A DNA stretch of 64,000 nucleotides. Origin: Micavibrio_A sp041655955 (GTDB lineage: Bacteria > Pseudomonadota > Alphaproteobacteria > Micavibrionales > Micavibrionaceae). Every line of letters begins with the position of its first letter. Within the stretch, counting starts at the first letter, position 1. The stretch is from assembly GCA_041655955.1 (NCBI GenBank), contig JBBAEN010000001.1, forward strand, positions 620,001-684,000, given 5' to 3'. The notes under the pieces were generated by a model. It did no database searches. It had not been told where the DNA came from and saw only the letters and a program-made list of their open reading frames with translations. The translations under genes were made by a program, and so were the position numbers. Below are positions 8,927-18,055 of this stretch, piece after piece.

Positions 8927-9142
8927 ATGGCCGACATCATCAATTTCATCGAAGCAAGGGCGCGCCTGCGCTGTAAAAAATACATCCATCCCCGGCCCGA
9001 AAAAATAGATTTTCCGCCGGAAGACGAACATGCCTTCATCGTTGTGGAAATCCCCAAGGATGTGGCCGGCAGGCTTTGCAACACGGACAATCCCGACTGG
9101 ATAGCGGTTCTGGATTATATTATTTACGGCAACAGGCATTGA
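8927..9142 (+). CDS. Small hypothetical protein
   Basis: A 71-residue protein beginning MADIINFIEARARLR. A strong GGAGG seven bases before the ATG supports translation. It has two cysteines, no membrane segment and no recognised domain. The C-terminus (DWIAVLDYIIYGNRH) looks like a folded hydrophobic strand or helix. It stands alone downstream of the carD terminator. Confidence 0.7.
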   Translation: MADIINFIEARARLRCKKYIHPRPEKIDFPPEDEHAFIVVEIPKDVAGRLCNTDNPDWIAVLDYIIYGNRH

Positions 9143-9332
9143 CGAACCATGGCTGTCCGCCTGAATCCTCCCGTTCCGCCAAGGCGGGGCGCCCTGCCTG
9201 AAAATTAGAACTTCCGGGCTTTTTCCGCCCCCTTCCATCAAATCCGCCCCCTCTTTCCCGGTTTTTTACAAAAGCCTGTGCATATCCTTGTCTATAAGCT
9301 GTTCCTAACCATTTCCAAAAAACGCGACTCTG

Positions 9333-9419
9333 CGTAAGATTATTTCACGTCTTACGGGAATTACCCGTGTCTTGGGCCAAAGCGTTTGCTGCCTCCAGTA
9401 TGTCTTACGAAACGAGATG
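9333..9419. promoter_or_regulatory. Repeated CGTAAGA / TCTTACG elements
   Basis: CGTAAGA (9333-9339) and TCTTACG (9350-9356) form a perfect 7-bp inverted repeat with a 10-base spacer, and TCTTACG recurs at 9413-9419, 15 bases before the next gene. Between them ACGGG and CCCGT form another inverted repeat. Together they look like operator half-sites, though no regulator is known. Confidence 0.4.
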
Positions 9420-9433
9420 ATACCGCCGTGCGC

Positions 9434-10246
9434 ATGAATAAAACGGATATACGCTTTTCCTCCCTCGGTGCGCCGCGCCGGGTCTGGGCCGTATCCGCCA
9501 TTCATGGAGAGCTGGACAGGCTGTACGCCTTGCATGACGCCATCCTTGAAAGATTACAGGCCGGCGACCGGATTGTGTATTTGGGGAATTACACAGGCTA
9601 CGGGGTCAAATCCCGTGAAACGGTGGATGAAATCATCACTTTCCGCCGGCTTGCCCTTTCCCAGCCCGGCGTGTTGCCGACCGACATTGTCTATCTGCGC
9701 GGGACGCAGGAAGATATGTGGCAAAGGCTGCTCCAGCTCCAATTCACCAACAAGCCGGAACTCGCTTTGACCGCCATGTTGGCGCAGGGGCTGGACGCGA
9801 CGCTGGAAAGCTATGGGCTGGATGCATACGAGGGTATGCGCGCCTGTAAGGAAGGCGTACTGGCGCTCACCCGCTGGGCGGGGAAAATCCGTGAAACCAT
9901 CCGCGCCAATCCCGGCCATGAAACTTTTCTTATGCAATATAAACGGGCCGCCTATACCGGGGAAAACGGCCATTATCCGCTGCTTTTCGTCCATGCGGGG
10001 ATCAACCCCGCCCTTGCGCTCGACCATCAGGATGACAGTTTCTGGACATATGGCGAGAATTTCGATTCAATCACACAGGCGTACGCGCCCTTCGGCAAAG
10101 TCATACGCGGGTATGATCCGGCCCATGGAGGTGTACGAATCAACTGCGTCACGGCCTCGCTCGATGGCGGTTCCGGCTTTGGCGGCAATCTCGTCGCCGC
10201 GCGCATGGACGGCGCGGGCCGGATGCTCGAACTGCTTCAGGCATAG
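9434..10246 (+). CDS. Metallophosphatase-fold protein with degenerate active site
   Basis: A 270-residue protein whose segments line up with PPP-type calcineurin-like phosphatases, but with nearly all metal ligands changed. The GDxHG motif reads SAIHGE (residues 21-26), GDxxDRG reads GNYTGYG (51-57), GNHE reads GTQE (90-93), and the late GH site reads GYD. Only HAG (VHAGINP) is kept. A phosphatase with intact motifs is encoded at 22896-23825, which makes the contrast clear. It is probably not catalytic and may act by binding. The ATG at 9434 lacks a clear ribosome site; upstream in-frame sequence is less protein-like. Confidence 0.75.
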   Translation: MNKTDIRFSSLGAPRRVWAVSAIHGELDRLYALHDAILERLQAGDRIVYLGNYTGYGVKSRETVDEIITFRRLALSQPGVLPTDIVYLRGTQEDMWQRLLQLQFTNKPELALTAMLAQGLDATLESYGLDAYEGMRACKEGVLALTRWAGKIRETIRANPGHETFLMQYKRAAYTGENGHYPLLFVHAGINPALALDHQDDSFWTYGENFDSITQAYAPFGKVIRGYDPAHGGVRINCVTASLDGGSGFGGNLVAARMDGAGRMLELLQA

Positions 10247-10598
10247 CCCATAGCCCCCTTGATTTACCGGCAATCGTTTTTAAGGCGGCTTTGCCGGAAA
10301 ACCGTCCCACCGGCGATATTCGGGCGGTATTTGGCGGCCTAGACGCGCGCCCGGCCAATCCTCCCGGAAAACAAGCAAAAAGCGGCTTTTTGCCGTCTTT
10401 TCCCGCATCCGCCGCCATGCCGGAACCTTCTATCCCCTAAAGGGTTGGAGATACATAAAGAAACAGCCGCCTGATTTTATGCGGCGATGCGGAAAAAACC
10501 TTTGTTTCGTCACAAATTTTGCACATTTAAGGTGTCTAATTGAAACCGGACGAAATTGATACTCATTATGATTTCGTGCCAGAAAGGGAGCATATATC
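10247..10598. other. Intergenic region upstream of rpoH
   Basis: This 352-base region has no credible gene. It holds a small hairpin (GCAAAAAG / CTTTTTGC, 10375-10393), GC-rich inverted repeats, and in its last 60 bases the rpoH promoter. Confidence 0.6.
10540..10569 (+). promoter_or_regulatory. Candidate rpoH promoter
   Basis: TTGAAA and CATTAT are separated by 18 bases and lie 30 bases before the rpoH ATG. The -35 resembles both vegetative and heat-shock promoters, so autoregulation is possible but not shown. Confidence 0.45.
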
Positions 10599-11489
<891 letters not shown>

Positions 11490-11523
11490 GCCACCCCCAG
11501 CAAGCGCTTAAGAACAGAAAAAT

Positions 11524-11560
11524 AAAAAGGCCGCCTCATCAGAACGCGGCCTTTTTTATT
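11524..11560 (+). terminator. Intrinsic terminator of rpoH
   Basis: An 11-bp stem (AAAAAGGCCGC / GCGGCCTTTTT) with an 11-base loop runs into a T tract. Confidence 0.88.
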
Positions 11561-11700
11561 TATTTTCCATCCGGCGCAGGCTTTTGTTTTGAACCGTACT
11601 TTTCCTGCCCGCTTTCTTTTTTTACAGTGCGCGCTTGGAACATAGGCTCCCCGCACCTGTTGGCATTGCATCACGACGCAGAAACCAAGGAGGTGTGATC

Positions 11701-12132
11701 ATGAAAAACGCAACAAAAGCAACAATGCTTGCGGCGGCAGCCATATTATTGAGCAGCCCCGCCCTGGCTGAAGGCTATCAGCAATCGACGGGCGCGGACG
11801 TTCAGGTTCCGTCAAGCGCGAGCAACAACGACTATATCCAGACCGACGAAACCGGCGCGTCTATCCATACGGACACGATGCAGTCCGGCACAACGGCCAA
11901 TACGGGAACTGCGACAGCGACATCGACATCCCTCGCCGGCCTTGATTCCGGAACGATCGAGCAGGTTCAAGAAAGCCTGAGGGATGAAGGTCATTCCGTT
12001 TCCGTTGACGGTATCTGGGGCCCGCGCACAGCCGAGGCACTGCGCCAGTTCCAGCAAGCGAACGGCTTGTCCGTAACGGGTGCGCCGGATAGCGACACGC
12101 TGGCGGCACTGGACGTTGACGCCAACCGCTAA
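11701..12132 (+). CDS. Exported peptidoglycan-binding domain protein
   Basis: A 143-residue protein with a signal peptide ending SSPALA (about residue 23). A low-complexity Ser/Thr-rich linker follows, then a C-terminal PG_binding_1 domain (about residues 80-138: IEQVQESLRDEGHSVSVDGIWGPRTAEALRQ). It probably binds murein in the periplasm. The start at 11701 is fixed by AAGGAGGTG just upstream. It has its own terminator and no partner enzyme adjacent. Confidence 0.9.
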   Translation: MKNATKATMLAAAAILLSSPALAEGYQQSTGADVQVPSSASNNDYIQTDETGASIHTDTMQSGTTANTGTATATSTSLAGLDSGTIEQVQESLRDEGHSVSVDGIWGPRTAEALRQFQQANGLSVTGAPDSDTLAALDVDANR

Positions 12133-12158
12133 GGCGGCTTGGCCCAAGCCGATCATCA

Positions 12159-12194
12159 AACCGCTCCGGCATTGGAAAGCCGGAGCGGTTTTTT
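12159..12194 (+). terminator. Intrinsic terminator of the peptidoglycan-binding protein gene
   Basis: A perfect 12-bp stem (AACCGCTCCGGC / GCCGGAGCGGTT) with an 8-base loop is followed by six T residues. Confidence 0.92.
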
Positions 12195-12200
12195 GCGATC

Positions 12201-12244
12201 ATTTTTTAGGGCGTTTTTTAAGGTGTTTTTTTTAAGGCGTTTTT
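12201..12244. repeat. Short T-rich tandem repeat
   Basis: Three to four imperfect copies of TTTTTTAAGGCG lie between two convergent terminators. They look like terminator decay or slippage. Confidence 0.45.
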
Positions 12245-12298
12245 GAATGCACCTGACACTGCCCAAACAGACGGTTTTTAAATGCGCCCGCCCCTGTC

Positions 12299-12322
12299 AA
12301 AAAACGCCGCGGGCGGCGGCGT
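12299..12322 (-). terminator. Intrinsic terminator of the M48 protease gene
   Basis: On the minus strand, ACGCCGC / GCGGCGT form a 7-bp stem with a 5-base loop followed by six T residues, 14 bases after the protease stop. Confidence 0.8.
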
Positions 12323-12335
12323 CTTTGTTTTTCTT

Positions 12336-13820
12336 TTATTCCGTTACAAGCTTATAGACTTGCCCCGCGCCAAGGCTGTTCACGCCGGAAGGAATGGCGT
12401 TCAGCACGCGGAAACGCTCTTCACGGTAATTGGACAATGCCATCTTCGCCGAAGCCGAAGCAACGCTTTCGCCCGCGGACGCCGTAAAGGTGCGGATCCG
12501 CAGCGGCTTGACGGAAGAACGCTCCGCCGCCGTCATGGCGCGGAAGCTATAGGTCGTCGCCTTCAGCCCCTCGACGATGGCGGTGGTCGCATTTTGCGGT
12601 ATGGCCATCTGGAAGCGGAAGAACTGCCCCTTCTTCCATTCAATCGCGACAACGCGGATGGTGACGGACTGCCCGTTCGCGGTGCCGGCAAAGGCCGCCG
12701 TCGCCGCCCTCAGGCCGTTAATCGTGATCGATTCCGCATTGGCGGGCGGCTTGTCCTTCATCCAGTTCTGGGTGAGATAGGCAAGCGGATCGCGCCCCTG
12801 ATCGTCCCGCCCCGCATCAAGCACAAACACCGCACCCGACTGGTGCGCGCCGATAAGCTCCGACGGGTTGTTCTGCACGTTGAACCCCGCGGGGATTGAA
12901 AACGCGAACCCCATTTGCGGGTGATAGAACATGGCGCCGCGAACGAAACCCTGCTCCGCCGAATCGCCATAGGGAAGGCCGTTGACGTTTTGCATGAAGG
13001 CATCGCGGTTCAGCGCGTTCGATGCGTTTTGATAATTCGCCGCAATCGCCGTTGCCTGCGTGACGCGATCGATCGTCACGGGGTGGGTCGAGAAATAGTT
13101 GAATCCCTGCCCCTCGCTCTTGCCCGCAATCTTCAGATCCAGCTTTGTCTGCGCGTCAAGGCTGGCGAGGAACGACGCCATGGCGCGGGGGTCATAGCCG
13201 GCGCGGGAGAGATAGCGCACGCCGAGATCGTCGGCCTCATGCTCCTGCCCCCGCGAATAGGATTTGATATAGAGGTCGGAGCCGACATTCGCCACCTGCC
13301 CCACCGCCTGGCTTCCGGTCGCGGCGGACAGGATGGCGGCGCCCAGCCCGACCAGCGTCCCTTGCGACACGCGCGACGCCGCATGGCGACCCGTAACGTG
13401 GCCGATTTCGTGCGCGATGACGCCCGCAAGCTCCGCCTCGTTATTGGCAAGCGCGATAAGCCCGCGCGACACATAAATATACCCGCCCGGCAGGGCGAAG
13501 GCATTGACGATCGGCGAATCAATGACAAAGAACCTATACTGGACGTCGCCGCGCTCCGTATTGGCGGCGAGCTTCTGGCCGATACGGTTCACGTAATCAG
13601 CGACGGGGCCGGTCATGAATTCGCCATAGGTCGCCTTGATCTTTTCATGTTCGGACGCGCCGAGCGAGGCTTCCTGCGACGCGGGCAGCAATCCCGTAAA
13701 CTGGTTCTGCCCCGTGGCGGGGTTGACGGTACAGGAGGCCGCGAAACCGGCCATGCAAAGGGCCGCGCCCAAAAACGCATATTTGCCAAACCGCTCCATC
13801 ATCTTTACAGCTATAATCAT
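12336..13820 (-). CDS. M48 family metalloprotease, predicted lipoprotein
   Basis: A 494-residue zinc peptidase of the BepA/YfgC-like M48 group, probably an envelope quality-control protease. The signal sequence ends in a lipobox-like FAASC, so lipid anchoring is likely. The zinc motif is HEIGH (VIAHEIGHVTGRH) and the third ligand is in the HEADDLGVRYL helix. A long C-terminal region follows; its last 60 residues (SAGESVASASAK...) are of unclear fold. The ATG at 13820 is chosen because AGGAG lies seven bases upstream; other ATGs lie six and seven codons in. Its start codon overlaps that of the divergent thermonuclease-like gene. Confidence 0.9.
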   Translation of the reverse strand: MIIAVKMMERFGKYAFLGAALCMAGFAASCTVNPATGQNQFTGLLPASQEASLGASEHEKIKATYGEFMTGPVADYVNRIGQKLAANTERGDVQYRFFVIDSPIVNAFALPGGYIYVSRGLIALANNEAELAGVIAHEIGHVTGRHAASRVSQGTLVGLGAAILSAATGSQAVGQVANVGSDLYIKSYSRGQEHEADDLGVRYLSRAGYDPRAMASFLASLDAQTKLDLKIAGKSEGQGFNYFSTHPVTIDRVTQATAIAANYQNASNALNRDAFMQNVNGLPYGDSAEQGFVRGAMFYHPQMGFAFSIPAGFNVQNNPSELIGAHQSGAVFVLDAGRDDQGRDPLAYLTQNWMKDKPPANAESITINGLRAATAAFAGTANGQSVTIRVVAIEWKKGQFFRFQMAIPQNATTAIVEGLKATTYSFRAMTAAERSSVKPLRIRTFTASAGESVASASAKMALSNYREERFRVLNAIPSGVNSLGAGQVYKLVTE

Positions 13821-14667
13821 GCGAATTCTCCTTTTATGCCTTCTGTGCCTTGTCATACCACATGCGGCGGCGGCGGAAAACACCCCAAATCCGCCGGACG
13901 TCCACATCGTTTTCCCCAAAACCATGAAGCATACTTCTTCGGGCCGCGTTGACCGCGTCATCGACGCCGGCACGCTTCTTTTAAGCGACGGCAAGATCGT
14001 CCGCCTGACGGGGTTCGACTATCCGTTCATCCACGGCAAACAGGATGGCGGCGCGGTCGTCGCGGCGAAATTATTCCTCGAAGATCTTTTGCCGAAGGGA
14101 ACGGAACTCCAGCTCTATCAAACCCGCGATCAGAAAATCCCCCGCATCGACCGGATGGGCCATAGCATCGCCCATATCGTCCGCAAGAAAGACGGGACAT
14201 GGATAAACGGCATGCTCGTGCGCAAAGGCATGGCGTGGGCCGCGCCGGACGCCGCCGCGCCGGACATGGCCCCCGCCCTCTACACGCAGGAAATACTGGC
14301 CCGCAAGGAAGAATCCGGCCTGTGGGGAAAAGACTCCGCCTTCCCGCTTTTAACGCCTGACAATGCCGGCGAAGGCGAGGGCGCGTTCCGCGTCGTCGAG
14401 GGAGTTGTGAACCGCGCCGCGACGTCGCGCAACAATCTCTATCTCAATTTCGGCGAGGACTGGAAAAAGGATTTCACCGTCATGATAACCCCCGCCCAGC
14501 GCCGCCAGATGGCGCGAAGCGGCATCGACCCCATGGCGCTCGGCGGGCAGAGGGTGCGGGTGCGCGGCTGGATTCGCGCATGGAACGGCCCGTTCATGGA
14601 GCTTGAAACGCCCGTATGGCTGGAGATCGAACAGCCCCCCGCCCTGCCTCTTGCCGCAAGCCCCTGA
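13819..14667 (+). CDS. Exported thermonuclease-fold protein, catalytic residues replaced
   Basis: A 282-residue protein with a signal peptide (MRILLLCLLCLVIPHAAAA) and a staphylococcal-nuclease-like domain at about residues 40-165. Fold landmarks are kept: VDRVIDAGTLLL, VRLTGFD, DRMGHSIAH, LVRKGMAWA, ESGLWG. Against the well-known nuclease, calcium ligand Asp21 becomes Gly51, general base Glu43 becomes Phe70, and Arg87 becomes His115; only Arg35 (Arg62 here) and Asp40 (Asp67) remain. Nuclease activity is therefore doubtful. A C-terminal beta-rich region (VRVRGWIRAWNGPFMELE) resembles an OB-type fold. The start has no clear ribosome site. Confidence 0.82.
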   Translation: MRILLLCLLCLVIPHAAAAENTPNPPDVHIVFPKTMKHTSSGRVDRVIDAGTLLLSDGKIVRLTGFDYPFIHGKQDGGAVVAAKLFLEDLLPKGTELQLYQTRDQKIPRIDRMGHSIAHIVRKKDGTWINGMLVRKGMAWAAPDAAAPDMAPALYTQEILARKEESGLWGKDSAFPLLTPDNAGEGEGAFRVVEGVVNRAATSRNNLYLNFGEDWKKDFTVMITPAQRRQMARSGIDPMALGGQRVRVRGWIRAWNGPFMELETPVWLEIEQPPALPLAASP

Positions 14668-14715
14668 ACATGCGAAAAACAAGCTGTTCTTCCACAGTCA
14701 TAAGGGATTATCTCC

Positions 14716-15921
14716 ATGCCGTTCAAAACGCTCCGTGATTTCGATTTCAAAGGCAAGCGCGTCCTCGTCCGCGCCGATCTCAACGTCCCCGCCAAGGACG
14801 GCAAGGTCACGGACACGGAGCGCATCGACCGGCTGAAACCGACCATTGATTATTTGAACGCAGAGGGCGCAAAGATTATCCTCCTCTCCCATTTCGGACG
14901 CCCGAAAACCGGCTATGACGCAGCCTATTCCCTCTCCTTCCTGACGGCCCCTTGCGCGCAAAGCTGGGGCAGGAATGTGGCCTTTGCCAAGGATTGCACC
15001 GGCGGCGAAGCAAATACCGCCATCTCTTCCATGAAGGACGGCGACATCCTTCTTCTTGAAAATCTCCGTTTCCACGCGGGCGAGGAAAAGAACGATCCCG
15101 CCTTTGTGGCCGAACTCGCCGCGCTCGGCGACATCTATGTGAATGACGCTTTTTCGGCGGCGCACCGCGCCCATGCCTCGACCGAAGGGCTGGCGCACCG
15201 GCTTCCGGCTGCGGCGGGGCTGTTGATGGAGGCTGAACTCAACGCGCTTTCAAACGCACTTGAAAACCCGCAAAAGCCCGTCATCGCGATTGTCGGCGGA
15301 TCGAAAATATCGACGAAGCTTTCCGTCCTGAACAATCTCGTCCGCAAGGTGGATTATCTCTTTCTCGGCGGCGGCATGGCTAACACGTTTTTATACGCGA
15401 ACGGCGCCGAAATCGGAAAATCGCTGTGCGAGCGCGACATGGCGGACGAGGCCCGCGCCATCATGCAGACCGCCGAAGAGGCAGGATGCCAAATCATCCT
15501 CCCCACCGACCACGTTTGCGTAAAGCAATTCGGCGAGAACGCGCCCTTTGAAATTCGCGGCGCCGATACGATGGACGCGGACGAACAGGCCGTCGATATC
15601 GGCCCCGCCTCCATTGAAATGCTTGAGGATATTTTATCAGGCTGCAAAACCGCCCTCTGGAACGGCCCGATGGGCGTGTTCGAGGTCAAGCCGTTCGATA
15701 AAGGCACGAACGATCTCGCCCGCACCGTCGCGACGCTGACCGAGGCCGGAAGCCTCGTATCCGTCGCCGGCGGCGGCGATACGGTCGCGGCGTTGGAAAA
15801 TGCGGGCGCCGCCGAATCCTTTACCTATATTTCAACGGCGGGCGGCGCTTTCCTCGAATGGCTGGAGGGCAAGAAACTGCCCGGCGTCGCCGCCCTCACC
15901 GCCCATAAAAAAGCGGCCTGA
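14716..15921 (+). CDS. pgk: Phosphoglycerate kinase
   Basis: Glycolytic and gluconeogenic kinase converting 1,3-bisphosphoglycerate and ADP to 3-phosphoglycerate and ATP. At 401 residues it is full length. Signature segments are RADLNVP (residues 19-25), SHFGRPK, the hinge GGSKISTKL, GGGMANTFL, the nucleotide-binding NGPMGVFE, and GGGDT near the C-terminus. It is 48 bases downstream of the thermonuclease-like gene and could share its transcript. No gap, fba or tpi is adjacent. Confidence 0.97.
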   Translation: MPFKTLRDFDFKGKRVLVRADLNVPAKDGKVTDTERIDRLKPTIDYLNAEGAKIILLSHFGRPKTGYDAAYSLSFLTAPCAQSWGRNVAFAKDCTGGEANTAISSMKDGDILLLENLRFHAGEEKNDPAFVAELAALGDIYVNDAFSAAHRAHASTEGLAHRLPAAAGLLMEAELNALSNALENPQKPVIAIVGGSKISTKLSVLNNLVRKVDYLFLGGGMANTFLYANGAEIGKSLCERDMADEARAIMQTAEEAGCQIILPTDHVCVKQFGENAPFEIRGADTMDADEQAVDIGPASIEMLEDILSGCKTALWNGPMGVFEVKPFDKGTNDLARTVATLTEAGSLVSVAGGGDTVAALENAGAAESFTYISTAGGAFLEWLEGKKLPGVAALTAHKKAA

Positions 15922-16223
15922 GTGAACGCACCGGAACGGGCGCGCAAAACAGGACGGCAAAGGCCGCATAGAAATGAAAGAGCGGCATCAATCTATTTAA
16001 GAAAAGCCGCGCGAACGAAAATGCCGCGTAAGAACGCATATAAAGACGGCGCAAAACAAAAAGCGGCGGCGGCCCATATAAAAAAGCGGCGCCGGGATTT
16101 ATCCGGACGCCGCCTTCCACTCTCTCTATTATTCTTTTCCCTATCCAGTCCTTTGAAAGCCGTTTGCCCTTCCGGCCCCGCATCGGGCCGCACCGGCCAG
16201 TATCTATCCGCCTCGGGCCGCCT
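15922..16223. other. Intergenic region after pgk
   Basis: This 302-base stretch between convergent genes is A/G-rich with repeated AAAAGCGGC words. A hairpin at 16086-16113 (GCGGCGCCGG / CCGGACGCCGC, one bulge) may end pgk transcription or the opposing gene. The open frame starting directly after the pgk stop is basic low-complexity sequence and is not called. Confidence 0.55.
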
Positions 16224-17342
16224 CTAATTGCGGGAATTTTTGACAATCTCCCGCGCATCGTCGGGATTGATCTCGTCATACATCGTCATAATGCGCGTCA
16301 GATCCTTGTGGCTTACCATCTTCTTGCCGTTGGTGCGGAACCGTTCCGTCAACAGGTAGAGGCTGACAAAATCCGCCTTCGTCACATCCATCGCGCGGCA
16401 GGCCAGCGCAAGGCCCCGCCCGCTTTCCTGCCGCATCATCGCCTTGACGGTGCTGAGCGGCAGCGCGAAGAACACCGCGAGCTGCGTCACAAAGGTCGCA
16501 TATTGCCCGCGGCGGAGCGCCGCGATAATGGTCGAAAGCTTAAGCTCCTTGCGCTCCATCATATTATGGGCGGCGGCCATCAGCGTGTCGGCCATGCCGG
16601 GCTTTAAAACTTCCGGCTCGCGCAACTCGACGACGATCGCATCGACCGCCCGCGCCGCGCTTTCGCCTTCCGGCCCGTAACGTCCAATAAGGGTTTTCTT
16701 CAGCTCCTCGCCGACATAATCATACAAGGCATGGGCGACCTCCCGCGGCACGTCATCACGGGACAAAAGCGGCGTCGCAAGGCTGCGGTTGTCTTTCGCC
16801 ATTTCGGTAAAGATGGCAAAGGCCCGCTCCGTCAACGCCACGCCGTCATTGTTTGAAAGATTGACCGCGATTTCAAAATCGCGCGTTTCGGCAAGCATAT
16901 TGACAAGAGCCGCCGACAAGCTGCGGCGCTGCGCTATCGGGCGGCCATGGGGGGCGCCGTTCGATTGCAATATATAGGCAAGATCCATGTCCTGAAGCAC
17001 CGGGCTATGACGCAGCACCGGCGCGGCTATTTCTATCTCGTCATTGGCGAGGGCGAGGATCATGCGCAGCGGCGCGCGCTCCATGCCGGCGAGGCTGCCC
17101 GACAGCGCAATCCTCAAATCCTTCTCCGCCTGTTTCATCAGGCCCAGAAGAACGTCCGTAATCAATTCGCTTTCATTGTCGGATAAGGGGACGTTGAGCA
17201 GATCCACCATGATCGCGGTCAGCTCGCGGCATGAATCATGCTCGCCCTTATGTTCGGCGAGGCTGTATAGATTGTGCGTATCGTACAGGCGCACCAGAAG
17301 CGGCGCGACCTGCGGCGATTTTTGCAGCACCTCAAATGCCAT
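16224..17342 (-). CDS. DUF2336 domain protein
   Basis: A 372-residue, all-helical, soluble protein matching the DUF2336 family common in alphaproteobacteria. It is built from HEAT-like helical repeats (for example ALANDEIEIAAPVLRHSPVLQDMDL), with a C-terminal segment YLLTERFRTNGKKMVSHKDL typical of the family. Its function is not established. The ATG at 17342 is chosen over a GTG four codons upstream because GGAGAG sits directly against the GTG and 11 bases before the ATG. Confidence 0.85.
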   Translation of the reverse strand: MAFEVLQKSPQVAPLLVRLYDTHNLYSLAEHKGEHDSCRELTAIMVDLLNVPLSDNESELITDVLLGLMKQAEKDLRIALSGSLAGMERAPLRMILALANDEIEIAAPVLRHSPVLQDMDLAYILQSNGAPHGRPIAQRRSLSAALVNMLAETRDFEIAVNLSNNDGVALTERAFAIFTEMAKDNRSLATPLLSRDDVPREVAHALYDYVGEELKKTLIGRYGPEGESAARAVDAIVVELREPEVLKPGMADTLMAAAHNMMERKELKLSTIIAALRRGQYATFVTQLAVFFALPLSTVKAMMRQESGRGLALACRAMDVTKADFVSLYLLTERFRTNGKKMVSHKDLTRIMTMYDEINPDDAREIVKNSRN

Positions 17343-17562
17343 TTTGTTTCCCACTCTCCATCATACCCTGTTTTTCCTTAACAGAAGGTTTGATGCCTTA
17401 AAAAAAAGACCGTTTTTGCCAGATTTTATATTTCACACACTCTCTATAAAACCCGTCCAGACCGTCCTCCCCTTGTCTTCTATATGAAAACAATTTATGA
17501 TTAGTTAAAGGGATTCCGCTCCTTTTATAATTTTACGTCTTTCATACTGCAAAGCGCAAATT

Positions 17563-17578
17563 GTAAAGATTTTTTAAC
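17563..17578 (+). promoter_or_regulatory. Possible CtrA-like binding site
   Basis: GTAA-N7-TTAAC differs by one base from the TTAA-N7-TTAA recognition pattern of the alphaproteobacterial cell-cycle regulator CtrA. It lies in the AT-rich gap between divergent genes. Such matches also occur by chance in AT-rich DNA. Confidence 0.25.
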
Positions 17579-17639
17579 AATTCCCGCGCTACACTAAGCT
17601 CTCGTTAAGGGTTTCTTTCAGGTCAGGGTGCATAAAGCG

Positions 17640-17915
17640 ATGGTATATCCGGTTTCCAACCCGTTGGCGCAGCAACAGCAAATTCCGGCGTCCAATACGT
17701 TCCAGCCCGGCGGCAGCGATTCCGCCCGCCGCGCCGAAGAAAATAAAAACGCCGACGCGACGCGGCAACAAGGCGCCGAAGCCGCGCGTTCCGAGGCGGC
17801 GAGCAACCGCAACGCGGAAAACTTTCAGGCCGCCCGCACGGACGAAAACGCCCGCGATTCAGGCGGCATTTATTCCAGCACCTCGCGCGGGACGCAGCTC
17901 GATATCACGGCCTGA
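17640..17915 (+). CDS. Small Gln/Ala/Asn-rich hypothetical protein
   Basis: A 91-residue hydrophilic protein with no cysteine, starting MVYPVSNPLAQQQQIP. Alanine, asparagine, arginine and glutamate dominate residues 25-75, so it is probably disordered or a single long helix. A GTG four codons upstream is an alternative start; neither has an ideal ribosome site. A bidirectional terminator follows. It is divergent from the DUF2336 gene. Confidence 0.6.
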   Translation: MVYPVSNPLAQQQQIPASNTFQPGGSDSARRAEENKNADATRQQGAEAARSEAASNRNAENFQAARTDENARDSGGIYSSTSRGTQLDITA

Positions 17916-17946
17916 ATAAAGCCCGATATCGCGGCCTGCATAAAGC
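17901..17946. repeat. 24-base tandem duplication across a stop codon
   Basis: GATATCACGGCCTGAATAAA (17901 on) recurs 24 bases later as GATATCGCGGCCTGCATAAA. The first copy contains the stop codon of the upstream small gene; in the second copy the TGA has become TGC. Confidence 0.7.
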
Positions 17947-17966
17947 GGGTTCCCACAGAACGCAAA

Positions 17967-17999
17967 ACGCCCCCTCTTTTCAAGGACGGGGGCATTTTT
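17967..17999. terminator. Bidirectional intrinsic terminator
   Basis: GCCCCC / GGGGGC arms flank a 13-base loop, with T tracts on both strands. It serves the small gene on the left and the AMP nucleosidase gene converging from the right. Confidence 0.75.
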
Positions 18000-18055
18000 A
18001 CATCGTCACCGGAATGCTCTGCTTACCGGAGCGAACGAACTCCGGCGGCATAGTC

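Noticed and set aside
12915..13952. Long plus-strand open frame across the M48 protease gene
   Set aside because: It is the antisense shadow of a well-supported zinc protease; its translation is Arg/His-rich with no domain and no ribosome site.
15922..16227. Open frame starting GTG immediately after the pgk stop
   Set aside because: Basic low-complexity translation, crosses a hairpin and runs into the 3' end of the opposing gene; no family.
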